Source: Clostridia bacterium (lineage in GTDB: Bacteria; Bacillota; Clostridia; Oscillospirales; CAG-272). From it: a stretch of 42,015 bases of DNA. Positions 8,190-18,681 of the stretch are shown piece by piece; position 1 is the first letter of the stretch, and every line of letters starts with the position of its first letter. Made by a program: the position numbers and the translations under genes. The notes under the pieces were generated by a model, which did no database searches, had not been told where the DNA came from, and saw only the letters and a program-made list of their open reading frames with translations. The stretch covers positions 1-42,015 of the forward strand of contig JAQYLJ010000028.1 of NCBI GenBank assembly GCA_028720145.1, written 5' to 3'.

Positions 8190-10660
8190 TTTCTGACAGG
8201 CGAGATGCGCCAAATATTGTTCGCGTAGTTGTGGATGCTGATATCCGACGAGAATCTGCCCGACGACGCGATATTGACGAGCGATTTACGCGCCCATTCG
8301 GTCGGGTCGGCGGTGTAGTCCGCGAGCGCCCGCTGATATGCGTGATAGTAGGCATCGAAATCGGCGAGGCACATATACGGGTCGGCGACGCTGTAACCGC
8401 CGTTGATGAGATAGTCCGCGATGAACGAGAAATCCTCTCCGCCGATGGGCTTCGAGAAGCGGTCGATGACCGCACGCAGGCGATCGGAGTTGTGATAATA
8501 CTCTCTCGCCTCGTAGCCGTGTCTCCACAGTTCGTCGACTTCCCAACTGTTCATGCCGAAGATATAGATGTTATCGTCTCCGACCGAGTTGCAAATCTCG
8601 ACATTCGCGCCGTCCATGGTGCCAATGGTGATGGCACCGTTCATCATGAGTTTCATGTTCGAGGTGCCGGACGCCTCTTTCCCCGCGAGCGAAATCTGCT
8701 CGGAGAGGTCGGCGGCGGGAATCAGCACTTCTGCCATGGAGACATTGTAGTCCTCCATGAAGACGACCTTAATCTTATCCTTGGTGCGCGGGTTGTTCTC
8801 GAGTTCTTTCGCGAGGAAGCAAATCAAACGGATGATCTTCTTCGCCATAACATATCCCGGCGCGGCTTTCGCACCGAAGATGAAGGTCTGCGGGGTAAAC
8901 TCGGCATTGGGATTCGCGAGCAATTCACCGTAAATCCCGATGATTTTCATGACATTGAGCAGTTGTCTCTTGTACTCGTGCAGCCGCTTGATCTGGACAT
9001 CGAAGAAGGACGACGGATCGATGACAACGCCCGATTTTTCATACGCCCACTTTGCGAATCTTGCCTTATTTGCCTTTTTGACATCGGCGAGGCGTTTCAG
9101 CACTTCCTCGTCAGTCGAATAGCGCTCAAAGTTCGCGAGCAGAGACGGCGACTGGCGAAATTCGGGTCCGATGCAGTCGGTCAGAAGCTCGGAGAGCCCC
9201 GGGTTCGCGTAGCAGAGCCAGCGGCGGTGTACCACGCCGTTCGTGACATTGGTGAACTTCCACGGCGTCATCTTGTAGTAGTCGTGGAAAATGGTGTTCT
9301 TCAAAATCTCGGAGTGGAGCGCGGAAACCCCGTTGACGGTATGTGAAGCGACCACGCAGAGGTTCGCCATCCGTACCTGATTGTAGCCGACAATCGCCAT
9401 GCGGGAGATGCGATCCCAGTCGCCCGGATAGAGGTTCCAGAGGTCGGCGCAGAAACGGCGGTTGATCTCGGTAATGATCGCGAAGATGCGCGGCAGTTTC
9501 ATGCGGAAGAGGTCGACCCGCCAGCACTCAAGTGCTTCGGGCATGACCGTGTGGTTGGTATAGGTGATGCACTTGGTGATGACGTTCCACGCCTGATCCC
9601 AAGTGTAGGAATAGACATCCATCAGAATCCGCATGAGTTCGGGAATCGCGAGGGTCGGGTGAGTATCGTTGATATGAATGGCGATGCGGTTCTCGAAGTT
9701 TTCAAGAGAGCCGTTCTCGGCGAAGTAGTCGCGGATAATGGATTGCAGAGACGCGGAGACGAGGAAATACTGCTGGGTCAGGCGAAGCAGTTTCCCCGAA
9801 TCGTTGTGATCCGGCGGATAGAGCTGACGCGTGATCTCCTCGACATTCGCCTTCTCTTCCAGCGTCTTGAGATAGCCGCCCTGAGAGGTATAGCCGCTGA
9901 TGGGCGCCGTTCTGTTCTCGCGGGCGCGCCAAAGCCGCAGGGTGTTCGTAGCATCCGAGTCCGCCCCCGGAATCATGACATCGTACGGAACCGCCCGCAC
10001 CTCGTCATAGTCGGTGTGGACGATGTGGAATTGCCCGTTCTCCCATTTCTCGGTCACTTGACCGCCAAAGCGCACGATCACGCTCTTCTCGGGGCGCGGG
10101 AACAGCCATGCGCCGCCGCGCTCAATCCACTCGTCGGGCAGTTCGACCTGCTCGCCGTCGATGAGTTTCTGTTTGAACAGCCCCGTCTCATAGCAGAGCG
10201 AGTATCCGTTCGCGGCATAGTTGAGGTTACTGAGCGAGTCCATAAAGCAGGCGGCGAGCCGTCCGAGGCCGCCATTCCCGAGTCCGGGGTCAATCTCGCA
10301 GGCATAAATCTCATCAAAAGAAGAGCCGCAGTCTTTTAAGACGTTGCAAAGGCTGTCGTAGATACCGAGGTTGCGCGCGTTATTCAGAAGCGAACGTCCG
10401 AGAAGGAACTCCATGCACAGGTAGCATACACGCTTACTCTCCTGCGCTTTGATTCTCTTTTTATACGCGGTGCGGTTACGCGACATGATGTCTTTCATCA
10501 CCGCGACCGTCGCGGTATAGAGTTGCTCTGTCGTCGCTTCCCGAGGGTTCGAGATGCCGCGCGTCTGCAGCTTGGCGCTCAGTTTCTCTTTGAGTTTCGC
10601 CTCGGTCATGACCTCACGGTCGGAAACGGTCTTTGCGGTCTTTTTGCTTGCATTATTCAT
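8186..10660 (-). CDS. glgP: Glycogen/starch/alpha-glucan phosphorylase
   Basis: FLLGRSLLNNARNL, GNGGLGRLAACFMDS, HINDTHPTLAIPELMR, PLP-binding EASGTSNMKLMMNGA. Confidence 0.97.
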   Translation of the reverse strand: MNNASKKTAKTVSDREVMTEAKLKEKLSAKLQTRGISNPREATTEQLYTATVAVMKDIMSRNRTAYKKRIKAQESKRVCYLCMEFLLGRSLLNNARNLGIYDSLCNVLKDCGSSFDEIYACEIDPGLGNGGLGRLAACFMDSLSNLNYAANGYSLCYETGLFKQKLIDGEQVELPDEWIERGGAWLFPRPEKSVIVRFGGQVTEKWENGQFHIVHTDYDEVRAVPYDVMIPGADSDATNTLRLWRARENRTAPISGYTSQGGYLKTLEEKANVEEITRQLYPPDHNDSGKLLRLTQQYFLVSASLQSIIRDYFAENGSLENFENRIAIHINDTHPTLAIPELMRILMDVYSYTWDQAWNVITKCITYTNHTVMPEALECWRVDLFRMKLPRIFAIITEINRRFCADLWNLYPGDWDRISRMAIVGYNQVRMANLCVVASHTVNGVSALHSEILKNTIFHDYYKMTPWKFTNVTNGVVHRRWLCYANPGLSELLTDCIGPEFRQSPSLLANFERYSTDEEVLKRLADVKKANKARFAKWAYEKSGVVIDPSSFFDVQIKRLHEYKRQLLNVMKIIGIYGELLANPNAEFTPQTFIFGAKAAPGYVMAKKIIRLICFLAKELENNPRTKDKIKVVFMEDYNVSMAEVLIPAADLSEQISLAGKEASGTSNMKLMMNGAITIGTMDGANVEICNSVGDDNIYIFGMNSWEVDELWRHGYEAREYYHNSDRLRAVIDRFSKPIGGEDFSFIADYLINGGYSVADPYMCLADFDAYYHAYQRALADYTADPTEWARKSLVNIASSGRFSSDISIHNYANNIWRISPVRK

Positions 10661-10693
10661 TGAAATGTGTTTTCCTGTTCTCTATTTATTTGG

Positions 10694-12124
10694 TTATCGA
10701 ATACTTCTGTATAGGTTGAGGTACTGCTCCGCCGACTTCTTCCATGTGAAGTCCGCGTGCATGGCGCGCTGTACGAGCGCATCCCACTCGGGCTGATTGC
10801 GGTAGACGGCGAGGGCGTCTTTCACTTTGAAGAGCATTTCGTGCGCGTTGAAATTATTGAATTGGAATCCGATGGACCCCGGTGCGCCGTAAGGAATAAT
10901 CGAGTCGTAGAGCCCGCCGACCGCACGGACGATCGGGACAGTGCCGTAGGAGCAGGCGATCATCTGCGAAAGCCCGCAGGGTTCACTCTTCGACGGCATG
11001 AGGAAGAGGTCGGAAGAGGCGTAAATCCGCTTGGAGAGTCCGCGGTCGAATTTTATCAGCGCGCGCGCCTTCTGCCCGTTCCTCGATGCAAGGGTTTCAA
11101 GGATTCTTTCATAGGAATCATCGCCCGTGCCGAGCAGAACAAATTGAACATTCTCCTGCATGAGTTCATCGAAAATGTGGAGCAGGAGGTCGATGCCTTT
11201 CGCGTGGGTGAGACGGGTAATCATGCCGATCATGGGGATCGAGGGGTCGCGGGTCAGCCCGAGCTCCTCCTGCAACGCCATTTTGTTCGCCGCTTTCCCT
11301 TCCCGCACGGTCTTCGCATCATAGGGTTTGACAATATCGCCGCCCTTATCCGGGGAGAAATAGACAGTATCGATGCCGTTAATCACTCCGCAAATTTTAT
11401 AGGCGTACATATTGATCATATTTTGGAGCCCGCAGGCGAAGAACGCATGGCGCAGTTCGTTCGCGTAGTTCGGGCTGACGGTGGTCACACGGTCGGCGCA
11501 GACGATGGCGCCTTTCATGAGGTTGAGACAGCCGTCGAACTCGAGAATGGATTTATACCGTTCTTCGAGACCGAAGACATTCCCGAGAATATAGGGGTCG
11601 AATTTCCCCTGATACTCGATATTATGAATGGTGAACACGGTCTTGACACCGCGCAGAGCGGGATTCTCCGCATATTTCGTGCGAAGATAGACCACGGTCA
11701 TCGCGGTCTGCCAGTCGTTCGCCGCCAGAATATCGGGTATTTGGTTCATGCGGAGCATAAACTCGACGACAGCCATGGAGAAATAGGCGAACCGCTCGCC
11801 GTCGTCGTACTGCCCGTAGAGCCCGCCCGGACGCTTGAAATAGTGCTCGTTGTCAAGGAAGTAGTAATGCACCCCGTTGACCTCGGTGCGGAACACGCCG
11901 CAATACTCGTCTCGCCACGAATAACGGATATGGTAAGAGGTCAAGAACTTCATTTTTTTGCGCTGGGCATCGGTCACCTGTCCGTAGAGGGGCAGAATGA
12001 CGCTGACATCGCAGTTCTCCGGGTCGGCGGCTTTCACCGCGGCGGGGAGCGCGCCCATCACATCTCCGAGCCCGCCCGAAGCGGCGAACGGAGCCGCCTC
12101 ACTCGTCACATATAAAATCTTCAT
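10694..12124 (-). CDS. glgA: Glycogen synthase (ADP-glucose)
   Basis: MKILYVTSEAAPFAASGGLGDVMGALP; PSKSEPCGLSQMIACSYGTVPIVRAVGGL. Confidence 0.97.
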   Translation of the reverse strand: MKILYVTSEAAPFAASGGLGDVMGALPAAVKAADPENCDVSVILPLYGQVTDAQRKKMKFLTSYHIRYSWRDEYCGVFRTEVNGVHYYFLDNEHYFKRPGGLYGQYDDGERFAYFSMAVVEFMLRMNQIPDILAANDWQTAMTVVYLRTKYAENPALRGVKTVFTIHNIEYQGKFDPYILGNVFGLEERYKSILEFDGCLNLMKGAIVCADRVTTVSPNYANELRHAFFACGLQNMINMYAYKICGVINGIDTVYFSPDKGGDIVKPYDAKTVREGKAANKMALQEELGLTRDPSIPMIGMITRLTHAKGIDLLLHIFDELMQENVQFVLLGTGDDSYERILETLASRNGQKARALIKFDRGLSKRIYASSDLFLMPSKSEPCGLSQMIACSYGTVPIVRAVGGLYDSIIPYGAPGSIGFQFNNFNAHEMLFKVKDALAVYRNQPEWDALVQRAMHADFTWKKSAEQYLNLYRSIR

Positions 12125-12175
12125 GTGCTATCCTTTCTTTGGGATGGTGTTCTGCTTTGGGATGGTGTTTGGAAA

Positions 12176-13306
12176 TCAAACATGTCTCCCCTTGGAGATG
12201 AAGAACGGCAGAGTCGGTGCGCCCGAGAGCGTGCTGTTCGCGGAAATCGAGACATTCTTATCCGCGACGACGCACTGAATGGTCGAGCCGTCGCCGATAT
12301 CTGTCCCGCCGAAGAGAATGGAATCTTTGACGACAGCGCCGCGTCCGACTTTGACACCACGGAAGAGAATCGAGTTCTCGACCGTGCCCTCAATGACGCA
12401 TCCGTCGGCGATCATGGAGTTCGAGACCGCCGCACCCTCGCGGTAAAGTACAGGCGCGGAGTTATGCACCTTGGTATAAATCGGGCGCTCGCCGCAGAAT
12501 AGCTCGGCGCGCAGACTGGGGTCTTTCGCAAGCGCGATGCTGTGGCGATAGTAATCGGTGAACGAGGAGACCTGCGCGACAAACCCTTTGAATCTGTGCA
12601 CATAAATCTTCTTGTCCCCGGTATTCTTCATGAGGACATCCTCCGAGAGACTCTGGAGGTTCTCGCGGAAAGACTGGTTCAAAACCGCGTTCAGATACGC
12701 CGTCCTGACAATATAGATATTGATGAACCGATCGGAATATCCCTTGACGGGCACCGTGGATTTGGTAATCCGCTTGACACAACCCGTCTTTTCATCGGCG
12801 TCGACCATCATCACGCTGCCCTTCGACGAGAAGTCGGGGGTACAGGGGGTCGTCACCATGGTGATGTCCGCGCCGCGGGTCTCATGTTCCTCGATGATTT
12901 CATTGAGGTTGAGATTGCAAATGTTATCGGTATCCGAGAGCACGACCGTATCTTCCCGAATCTCCAAAATGAACTCCTGCATACTCTTGAGTGCTTCGAG
13001 ATGATGGAGATACATGACGCTGTTCGGGGTGCGGGCGGTCTGATAGGGAGAGATGAACTTGATGCCTCCCGCACGACGCGCCAAATCCCAGTCCTTACCG
13101 GAACCGATATGTTCGTTGAGCGAACGGTAGTTGTAGTTGGCGATGAGGGAGATATTCGTGATCCCCGCGTTCACCATATTGGAGAGCGCGAAGTCCACGA
13201 GACGGTAGCGGCATCCGAACGGAATGGCGGCGACCGTCCTGTCCGCCGTCAGACGGGACAGATTGTTATCATTGAGGTTCGAGAATACAATTCCTGCTGC
13301 GCTCAT
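12176..13306 (-). CDS. glgD: Glucose-1-phosphate adenylyltransferase subunit GlgD
   Basis: Nucleotidyltransferase fold with C-terminal hexapeptide repeats; SAAGIVFSNLNDNNLSRLTADRTVAAIPFGCRYRLVDFALSN, lacking the usual GGxGxRL loop; adjacent to glgC. Confidence 0.93.
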   Translation of the reverse strand: MSAAGIVFSNLNDNNLSRLTADRTVAAIPFGCRYRLVDFALSNMVNAGITNISLIANYNYRSLNEHIGSGKDWDLARRAGGIKFISPYQTARTPNSVMYLHHLEALKSMQEFILEIREDTVVLSDTDNICNLNLNEIIEEHETRGADITMVTTPCTPDFSSKGSVMMVDADEKTGCVKRITKSTVPVKGYSDRFINIYIVRTAYLNAVLNQSFRENLQSLSEDVLMKNTGDKKIYVHRFKGFVAQVSSFTDYYRHSIALAKDPSLRAELFCGERPIYTKVHNSAPVLYREGAAVSNSMIADGCVIEGTVENSILFRGVKVGRGAVVKDSILFGGTDIGDGSTIQCVVADKNVSISANSTLSGAPTLPFFISKGRHV

Positions 13307-13307
13307 C

Positions 13308-14450
13308 TTACTTTACCTCGCTTCCCTTTGCAATGACCTTGATATGGTTCTTGTCCCCTGCCGGATCCCCGACATGGGCGCCCTCGCAAATCAGCGTGTC
13401 GCTGTCGATGATGGCGTAGTCGATGACCGCACCGCGCTTGACGACCACGTCTTCCATAATGACCGAGTTCCGCACGACCGCGCCCTCTTCGATGATGACA
13501 CCACCCGAGAGCACCGAATGTTCGACCGTGCCGTTGATCTCACAGCCCTCGGAGATCATCGCATCGCTGATTTTGGCGGACGCGCCGATGTACTGCGGTG
13601 CACGGGCGATATTCCGAGAGAAAATACGGGAGGTCGGCAACGAGAGGTTCAGCACCGGGGAGGGCCCGAGGGTATCCATATTGGCCTCCCACAGAGACGC
13701 GATGGTCCCGACATCTTTCCAATAGTCGTTATAGCGGTAGGCGAATACGCGCTCGCCGTTCGCGAGCAGGTTCGGGATAATGTTCTTCCCGAAGTCGTTC
13801 TGCGAGGTCTCATCCGCCTCATCGGTCTCGAGGTATTTCAGCAGGACATCCGCGGAGAAGATGTAAATCCCCATGGACGCCTGATTGTTCTTCGGCTGTT
13901 TCGGCTTTTCCTCAAACTCGTAGATGCTCCCGTCGGGGTTGGTGTTACAAATCCCGAAACGGCTCGCCTCTTCCATGGGAACCGTGATGGTGGCGATGGT
14001 GCACGCCGCAGCGGTCTCCTTATGTTGTTTGAGCATCAGGGAGTAGTCCATCCGATAGATATGGTCGCCCGAGAGGATCAGGACATAATCGGGGGAATAC
14101 TGCTTGATGAAGTTGATGTTCTGGTAGATCGCGTTCGCCGTCCCTTTGTACCAATCGGAGCGACGGCTCCCCATGTACGGCGGCAGGACCGTCAGACCCC
14201 CGCGCGTGCGGTCGAGGTCCCACGGCGCCCCATTCCCGACATACTCGTTGAGCGCGAGCGGCTGATACTGGGTCAGCACGCCGACGGTGTCGATGCCGGA
14301 ATTGATACAGTTCGAGAGCGGAAAATCAATGATTTTGTACTTCCCCCCAAAGGTGACGGCGGGCTTCGCCGTCTGTTGGGTCAACTCGTAGAGACGGCTC
14401 CCCTGTCCGCCTGCGAGCAGCATGGCAATGCACTCTTTTTTACAGTACAT
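13308..14450 (-). CDS. glgC: Glucose-1-phosphate adenylyltransferase
   Basis: [56 protein letters not shown]. Confidence 0.97.
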   Translation of the reverse strand: MYCKKECIAMLLAGGQGSRLYELTQQTAKPAVTFGGKYKIIDFPLSNCINSGIDTVGVLTQYQPLALNEYVGNGAPWDLDRTRGGLTVLPPYMGSRRSDWYKGTANAIYQNINFIKQYSPDYVLILSGDHIYRMDYSLMLKQHKETAAACTIATITVPMEEASRFGICNTNPDGSIYEFEEKPKQPKNNQASMGIYIFSADVLLKYLETDEADETSQNDFGKNIIPNLLANGERVFAYRYNDYWKDVGTIASLWEANMDTLGPSPVLNLSLPTSRIFSRNIARAPQYIGASAKISDAMISEGCEINGTVEHSVLSGGVIIEEGAVVRNSVIMEDVVVKRGAVIDYAIIDSDTLICEGAHVGDPAGDKNHIKVIAKGSEVK

Positions 14451-14463
14451 AAACGACCTCCGT

Positions 14464-16473
14464 TTATAGAATAATCTGATTCTTGTCTCCGTCTTTCGGG
14501 CGGAGAATGATACCCGTCATATGGGCGAGAGGAACGTCGATAAACCAGTCCTCCCGCGTCTCGGTCACGCGCTTGACCGTTGGTTTCACCGTCTCGGGGA
14601 GCGCATCGCCGGTGCTCTTCTTACGGCTCTTTCTCGGTTTCACCGTCACTTCTTTTTCATAGGTCACGGTGACGGGATACGGGACGAGCGGGGGTTTCTC
14701 TTCCCCGTTCCCCTCGGTCTCGAAGGCGACCTCGTAAATCTTACCTTTTTCGGCGGGGACACGAATGGTCAGGTCGCACCCGCCGAACCCGAGCACCACG
14801 ATGAGAGAAGTACCGTCCAAGGCGTTTCTCGTAAACGCGACCATGTTCTCTTTCGCGGCATCGGGATAAATCCATGTGAATCCGCGCGGGGAGAAATCCT
14901 GCTCCCAAAGCGCGGGGGTCTCCAAATAGAAGCGGTTGAGCGCCGCGACATACTCGCGGAGCGCGGCGTGCGCGGGGTAGTCGAGCATGAACCATTCGAG
15001 GGATTTGGAGAAGTCCCATTCCGCGAACTGCCCGTACTCGGTGCCCATGAACATCATCTTTTTCCCGGGGTAGGTCATCTGGAGCATGACCGCCGTCTTG
15101 AACTGACGGAACTTATCCTCATAGGAGCCGAACGGCTTATTGATGAGCGACTTCTTCCCGTACACCACTTCATCGTGGGAAACCGGGAGAATATAGTTCT
15201 CGTTATACGCATAGAGAAGCGGGAAATTCAGGGCGTTGTGGTGATACTGCCGGAAATAGGGGTCGGTCGCGAGATAATCGAAAAAGTCGTTCGCCCATCC
15301 CATATTCCATTTCATATTGAACCCAAGACCGCCCTCGTGGACGGGGTGGGTGATGCCGCCCCAAGAAGTAGACTCTTCGGCAATCATCAGAATGTCGGGA
15401 TAGAGCCCGAAGAGGTGGGCATTCAGCTTCCGGAAAAACGCGATGGCTTCGAGGTTCTTATTCTCCCCGTAAATGTTCGGAATCCACTCGCCCGGCTCTC
15501 TGTCATAATCGAGATACAGCATGGACGAGACCGCGTCGACACGAAGCCCGTCGAAGTGAAATTCTTTGAGCCAATAGGTGGCGTTCGAGACCAGGAACGA
15601 CTGCACCTCGGTGCGACCGAGGTCGAAGAAGCGCGTCCCCCAAGAGCGGGACTCTTGTCTGTCCTTCCCCTGATATTCATAGGTGGGATAGCCGTCGAAC
15701 TCGTATAGTCCCCACGCGTCTTTCGGGAAATGCGCGGGCACCCAGTCGAGCAGGACTCCAATCCCCGCGCGGTGGAGGGTGTCGACAAAATAGCGGAGGT
15801 CATCGGGGGAGCCGTAGCGGGAGGTCGGCGCGTAGAAACCGCAGACCTGATACCCCCATGAGCGGTCGAACGGGTATTCGGCGATCGGCATGAGTTCGAC
15901 ATGGGTATACCCCATGGATTTCGCATAGGGCGCGAGCGCGTCCGCGAGCTCTCGATACGAGAGATAACTCCTGTCCTCATGCTTCATGAACGAGCCGAGA
16001 TGCACCTCATAGATATTGATGGGTGCGGGGATATACGCGCCGTCCCGCGCGGTGATGGTCTCGCGACGGTGGGCAAGCCATGCGGCATCCCCCCAAGGGT
16101 AGACGTGCTCGTCGCAGACGATGGATGCGCCGTCCGCGCCCCCGCGCGAAAAAACAGCGTAGGGGTCCCCTTTGTAAAAGACCCCTTTCGCAGATTGTAC
16201 CCGAATTTTATACGCCTGTCCATCGAGGGAGACCGCGGAATCGTATGCCAGTTCCCAGACACCGCCGTCCGACAGACGGCGCATCGGGATTCCTCTCTCC
16301 CAGTCGCAGAAATCCCCGACAACAAAGACATGGGTCGCGTGCGGCGCCCAAGTGCGGAATGTATAGCGGTAGCGTCCCTCGGACACCTCGGTCAAGTGGC
16401 ACCCGAGAAAATCATACGCATTGTAATGCGTACCCTGATGGAAAAGATATACATCCGTCTGAATATCTCTCAT
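14464..16473 (-). CDS. glgB: 1,4-alpha-glucan branching enzyme
   Basis: [76 protein letters not shown]. Confidence 0.97.
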   Translation of the reverse strand: MRDIQTDVYLFHQGTHYNAYDFLGCHLTEVSEGRYRYTFRTWAPHATHVFVVGDFCDWERGIPMRRLSDGGVWELAYDSAVSLDGQAYKIRVQSAKGVFYKGDPYAVFSRGGADGASIVCDEHVYPWGDAAWLAHRRETITARDGAYIPAPINIYEVHLGSFMKHEDRSYLSYRELADALAPYAKSMGYTHVELMPIAEYPFDRSWGYQVCGFYAPTSRYGSPDDLRYFVDTLHRAGIGVLLDWVPAHFPKDAWGLYEFDGYPTYEYQGKDRQESRSWGTRFFDLGRTEVQSFLVSNATYWLKEFHFDGLRVDAVSSMLYLDYDREPGEWIPNIYGENKNLEAIAFFRKLNAHLFGLYPDILMIAEESTSWGGITHPVHEGGLGFNMKWNMGWANDFFDYLATDPYFRQYHHNALNFPLLYAYNENYILPVSHDEVVYGKKSLINKPFGSYEDKFRQFKTAVMLQMTYPGKKMMFMGTEYGQFAEWDFSKSLEWFMLDYPAHAALREYVAALNRFYLETPALWEQDFSPRGFTWIYPDAAKENMVAFTRNALDGTSLIVVLGFGGCDLTIRVPAEKGKIYEVAFETEGNGEEKPPLVPYPVTVTYEKEVTVKPRKSRKKSTGDALPETVKPTVKRVTETREDWFIDVPLAHMTGIILRPKDGDKNQIIL

Positions 16474-16572
16474 GCGCGTCCCTCAACTTTGAAATCCTTA
16501 TTGAAATCCTTACTATCTTGCGCCGATTCGCACACGCATATACGCGAGTGCGCGTATAAATTAACTATAATA

Positions 16573-16601
16573 ATCATAGCAAAATGTACGGGGAGTGTCA
16601 A
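16573..16601 (-). promoter_or_regulatory. Sigma-A-type promoter for the glg operon
   Basis: Minus strand: TTGACA (16596-16601) - N17 - TATGAT (16573-16578). Confidence 0.8.
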
Positions 16602-16669
16602 CCGATTTTGAAAAATCTACATTGCCATCTATTTCCGCTTCCCTTTTTTGTCATATTTGCATAAAGAAA

Positions 16670-16694
16670 GCGGGAAAAGCCGTGATTTTCCCGC
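16670..16694 (-). terminator. Terminator downstream of fumarase alpha gene
   Basis: Minus strand: GCGGGAAAA-tcacggc-TTTTCCCGC followed by TTTCTTTAT. Confidence 0.75.
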
Positions 16695-16701
16695 CTTATT
16701 C

Positions 16702-17556
16702 TCACAAGATTCCACTCGCGTGCCGGTTGACATGGCATGAAATATTGACGGCGCAGGGCAGTCCTGCAATATGCGTCGGAGCCGTCAGTACCGAGACGGC
16801 GAGCGCGGTCGTGCGTCCGCCGAACCCCTGCGGTCCGATCCCCGTGCGGTTGACTTCCCGCAACATACGGGCTTCGAGCGCCGCGTATTGCGGGTCCTCG
16901 TGATGTTCCCCAATAGGACGCAGCAATGCGCGTTTTGCGAGGGCGGCGCACCCCTCAAAGTCCGAGCCCAGTCCCACGCCGACGACGAGCGGCGGGCAGG
17001 CGTTCCCCCCCGAGAGACGCACGGTCTCGACCACAAACGCGAGAATATCCGCGTCGGTCGCCGCGGGGGTAAACATTTTCATACGGCTCATGTTCTCGCT
17101 CCCGAAACCTTTGGGCGCGACCGTCACGGTCACGCGGTCACCCGGGACGATTCTCAGATGAATCAGAGCAGGCGTATTATCCCCCGTGTTCTCGCGGTGA
17201 TACAGCGGGTCGCGCACGACAGAACAGCGCATCCCGCCGTCGAGATACGCCCGCCGCACGCCCGCGTCCACCGCCGCTTGAAGCGGTTCCCCTTCCAGCA
17301 CGACCTCGGCACCGAGATCGATGAAGACCACCGCCATGCCCGTGTCCTGACAGATGGGGAGCCCGGTTTCCTTCGCCGCCCGCAGATTCTCTTCGAGGCA
17401 GGCGAGCACCTGCACCGCGCGTCCGTTCTCCTCGGTCTCTTTCGCCTGCGTGATGGCATCCGAGAGGTCACGTCCCAGCTCACGGTTCGCTTTGGACAGC
17501 AGTTCCGCCACCAAGCGCGTGAGGTCTTCCGACGGTATTTTTCTGATAGCTGACAT
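16702..17556 (-). CDS. Class I fumarate hydratase / L(+)-tartrate dehydratase alpha subunit (stand-alone)
   Basis: LPICQDTGMAVVFIDLG, APKGFGSENMSRMKMFTP, GNACPPLVVGVGLG, GIGPQGFGGRTTALAV. Start assigned to MSAIRKI; the ORF extends to 17628. Confidence 0.92.
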   Translation of the reverse strand: MSAIRKIPSEDLTRLVAELLSKANRELGRDLSDAITQAKETEENGRAVQVLACLEENLRAAKETGLPICQDTGMAVVFIDLGAEVVLEGEPLQAAVDAGVRRAYLDGGMRCSVVRDPLYHRENTGDNTPALIHLRIVPGDRVTVTVAPKGFGSENMSRMKMFTPAATDADILAFVVETVRLSGGNACPPLVVGVGLGSDFEGCAALAKRALLRPIGEHHEDPQYAALEARMLREVNRTGIGPQGFGGRTTALAVSVLTAPTHIAGLPCAVNISCHVNRHASGIL

Positions 17557-18103
17557 TTCTCGTCCCGCGCAGACCGACGAGCATTCTCGCATTCTCTCGC
17601 CCGAGGGTCCGCCTTTTCCTTTTGTCATAGTTTTTCACCGAAATTCTACCACAGACACGCGTGAGACGCAAGTGGATTTTCCCGAAAACGCGCCGTGCGC
17701 GTCGCGCGAGCGTGCGGGCGAGCCACCGCAGGGGGAACGACAGAATCAGAAAGACCCTAAGAAGCAGTCGGTGCACCCGAGACACCAGTCGATCGGATGC
17801 CGCACGCAAGGGTCTCCCCCACTTTTTTTCGAGGAAAAGCAATGTCCCTAGCGTCCCCGCGACGAGGAACCAGCGGAGCACCCCGCGATTGACGGCATAC
17901 AAAAAGACGGTCATGGCGAGCGTCACCACGAGGCAGGCGAGGCATACGGCGACCTCGCTCCGCCATTTCCCCGCTCTCCCCCTGTGCACTCCGCCGATAA
18001 GGTGCACGCAAAAGCGCACGGTCAAAAGGAAAAAGAAAAGGCAAAGCCCCAGTCCCGGCGCGGCGAGCAGTGCGCGCGCGAGGTCGGACATCCGAATCCC
18101 CAT
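17480..18103 (-). CDS. yabQ: Spore cortex biosynthesis protein YabQ-like
   Basis: N-terminal membrane helices, position directly after yabP, Arg-rich C-terminus. The C-terminus overlaps the start of the fumarase gene. Confidence 0.7.
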   Translation of the reverse strand: MGIRMSDLARALLAAPGLGLCLFFFLLTVRFCVHLIGGVHRGRAGKWRSEVAVCLACLVVTLAMTVFLYAVNRGVLRWFLVAGTLGTLLFLEKKWGRPLRAASDRLVSRVHRLLLRVFLILSFPLRWLARTLARRARRVFGKIHLRLTRVCGRISVKNYDKRKRRTLGRENARMLVGLRGTRNVSYQKNTVGRPHALGGGTAVQSEP

Positions 18104-18381
18104 CAGTCCTTTTTCCGCCGAAAGAAGCCGCCCGTGCGCTCTTTCACTTTGGTGTAGAACAGCCCGGTGACAAGCCCCTCGATATCCGCCTCGCCGTGTT
18201 CGAGGTCCAGCCGCGTGATATGCAGGTCATCCCCCTCGATTGACAGGCACCCGCAGGAGGTCACAAGGACGACCGAGAGCTCATCGAAACTCGTCACCTC
18301 ACTCACCCCCGTGAGTGTGAGACGCTTACAACATTCCATCGCCACCCGATGTGGTTTCTGTCCGTATTCCATCTCCGACAT
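18103..18381 (-). CDS. yabP: Sporulation protein YabP
   Basis: MSEMEYGQKPHRVAMECCKRLTLTGVSEVTSFDELSVVLVTSCGCLSIEGDDLHITRLDLEHGEADIEG; located between the S4 gene and yabQ. Confidence 0.9.
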   Translation of the reverse strand: MSEMEYGQKPHRVAMECCKRLTLTGVSEVTSFDELSVVLVTSCGCLSIEGDDLHITRLDLEHGEADIEGLVTGLFYTKVKERTGGFFRRKKD

Positions 18382-18423
18382 AAAAAACCTCCGCACAGAT
18401 CTATTACAATCTATGCAGAGGTT
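18382..18423 (-). terminator. Hairpin plus T6 (terminator-like), overlapping the yabP RBS
   Basis: Minus strand AACCTCTGCATAGATTGTAATAGATCTGTGCGGAGGTTTTTTATG: 15 paired positions including two U.G wobbles, then T6 and the yabP ATG. Confidence 0.75.
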
Positions 18424-18429
18424 TTTCAC

Positions 18430-18675
18430 TTATTCCGAAAGGACTTCAAACATATCTGTCGCTTCCGCTTTTTTTGTTGTTTCCCGGATGTCGGTCACGC
18501 GGACGCGCAAGGTCTTCTGTCCGAAACCGACTTCGATAATGTCGCCGATTTTGACCTCATAAGACGCTTTCGCCCGTTTCCCGTTGACCGAGATGTGCGA
18601 CGCATCGCACGCTTCATTCGCGACCGTGCGCCGTTTGATAATGCGGGAGACTTTCAGATACTTATCGAGACGCAC
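18430..18675 (-). CDS. rqcP: S4-domain RNA-binding protein (RqcP/Hsp15-like)
   Basis: MRLDKYLKVSRIIKRRTVANEACDASHISVNGKRAKASYEVKIGDIIEV. Confidence 0.92.
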   Translation of the reverse strand: MRLDKYLKVSRIIKRRTVANEACDASHISVNGKRAKASYEVKIGDIIEVGFGQKTLRVRVTDIRETTKKAEATDMFEVLSE

Positions 18676-18681
18676 GGAAAA

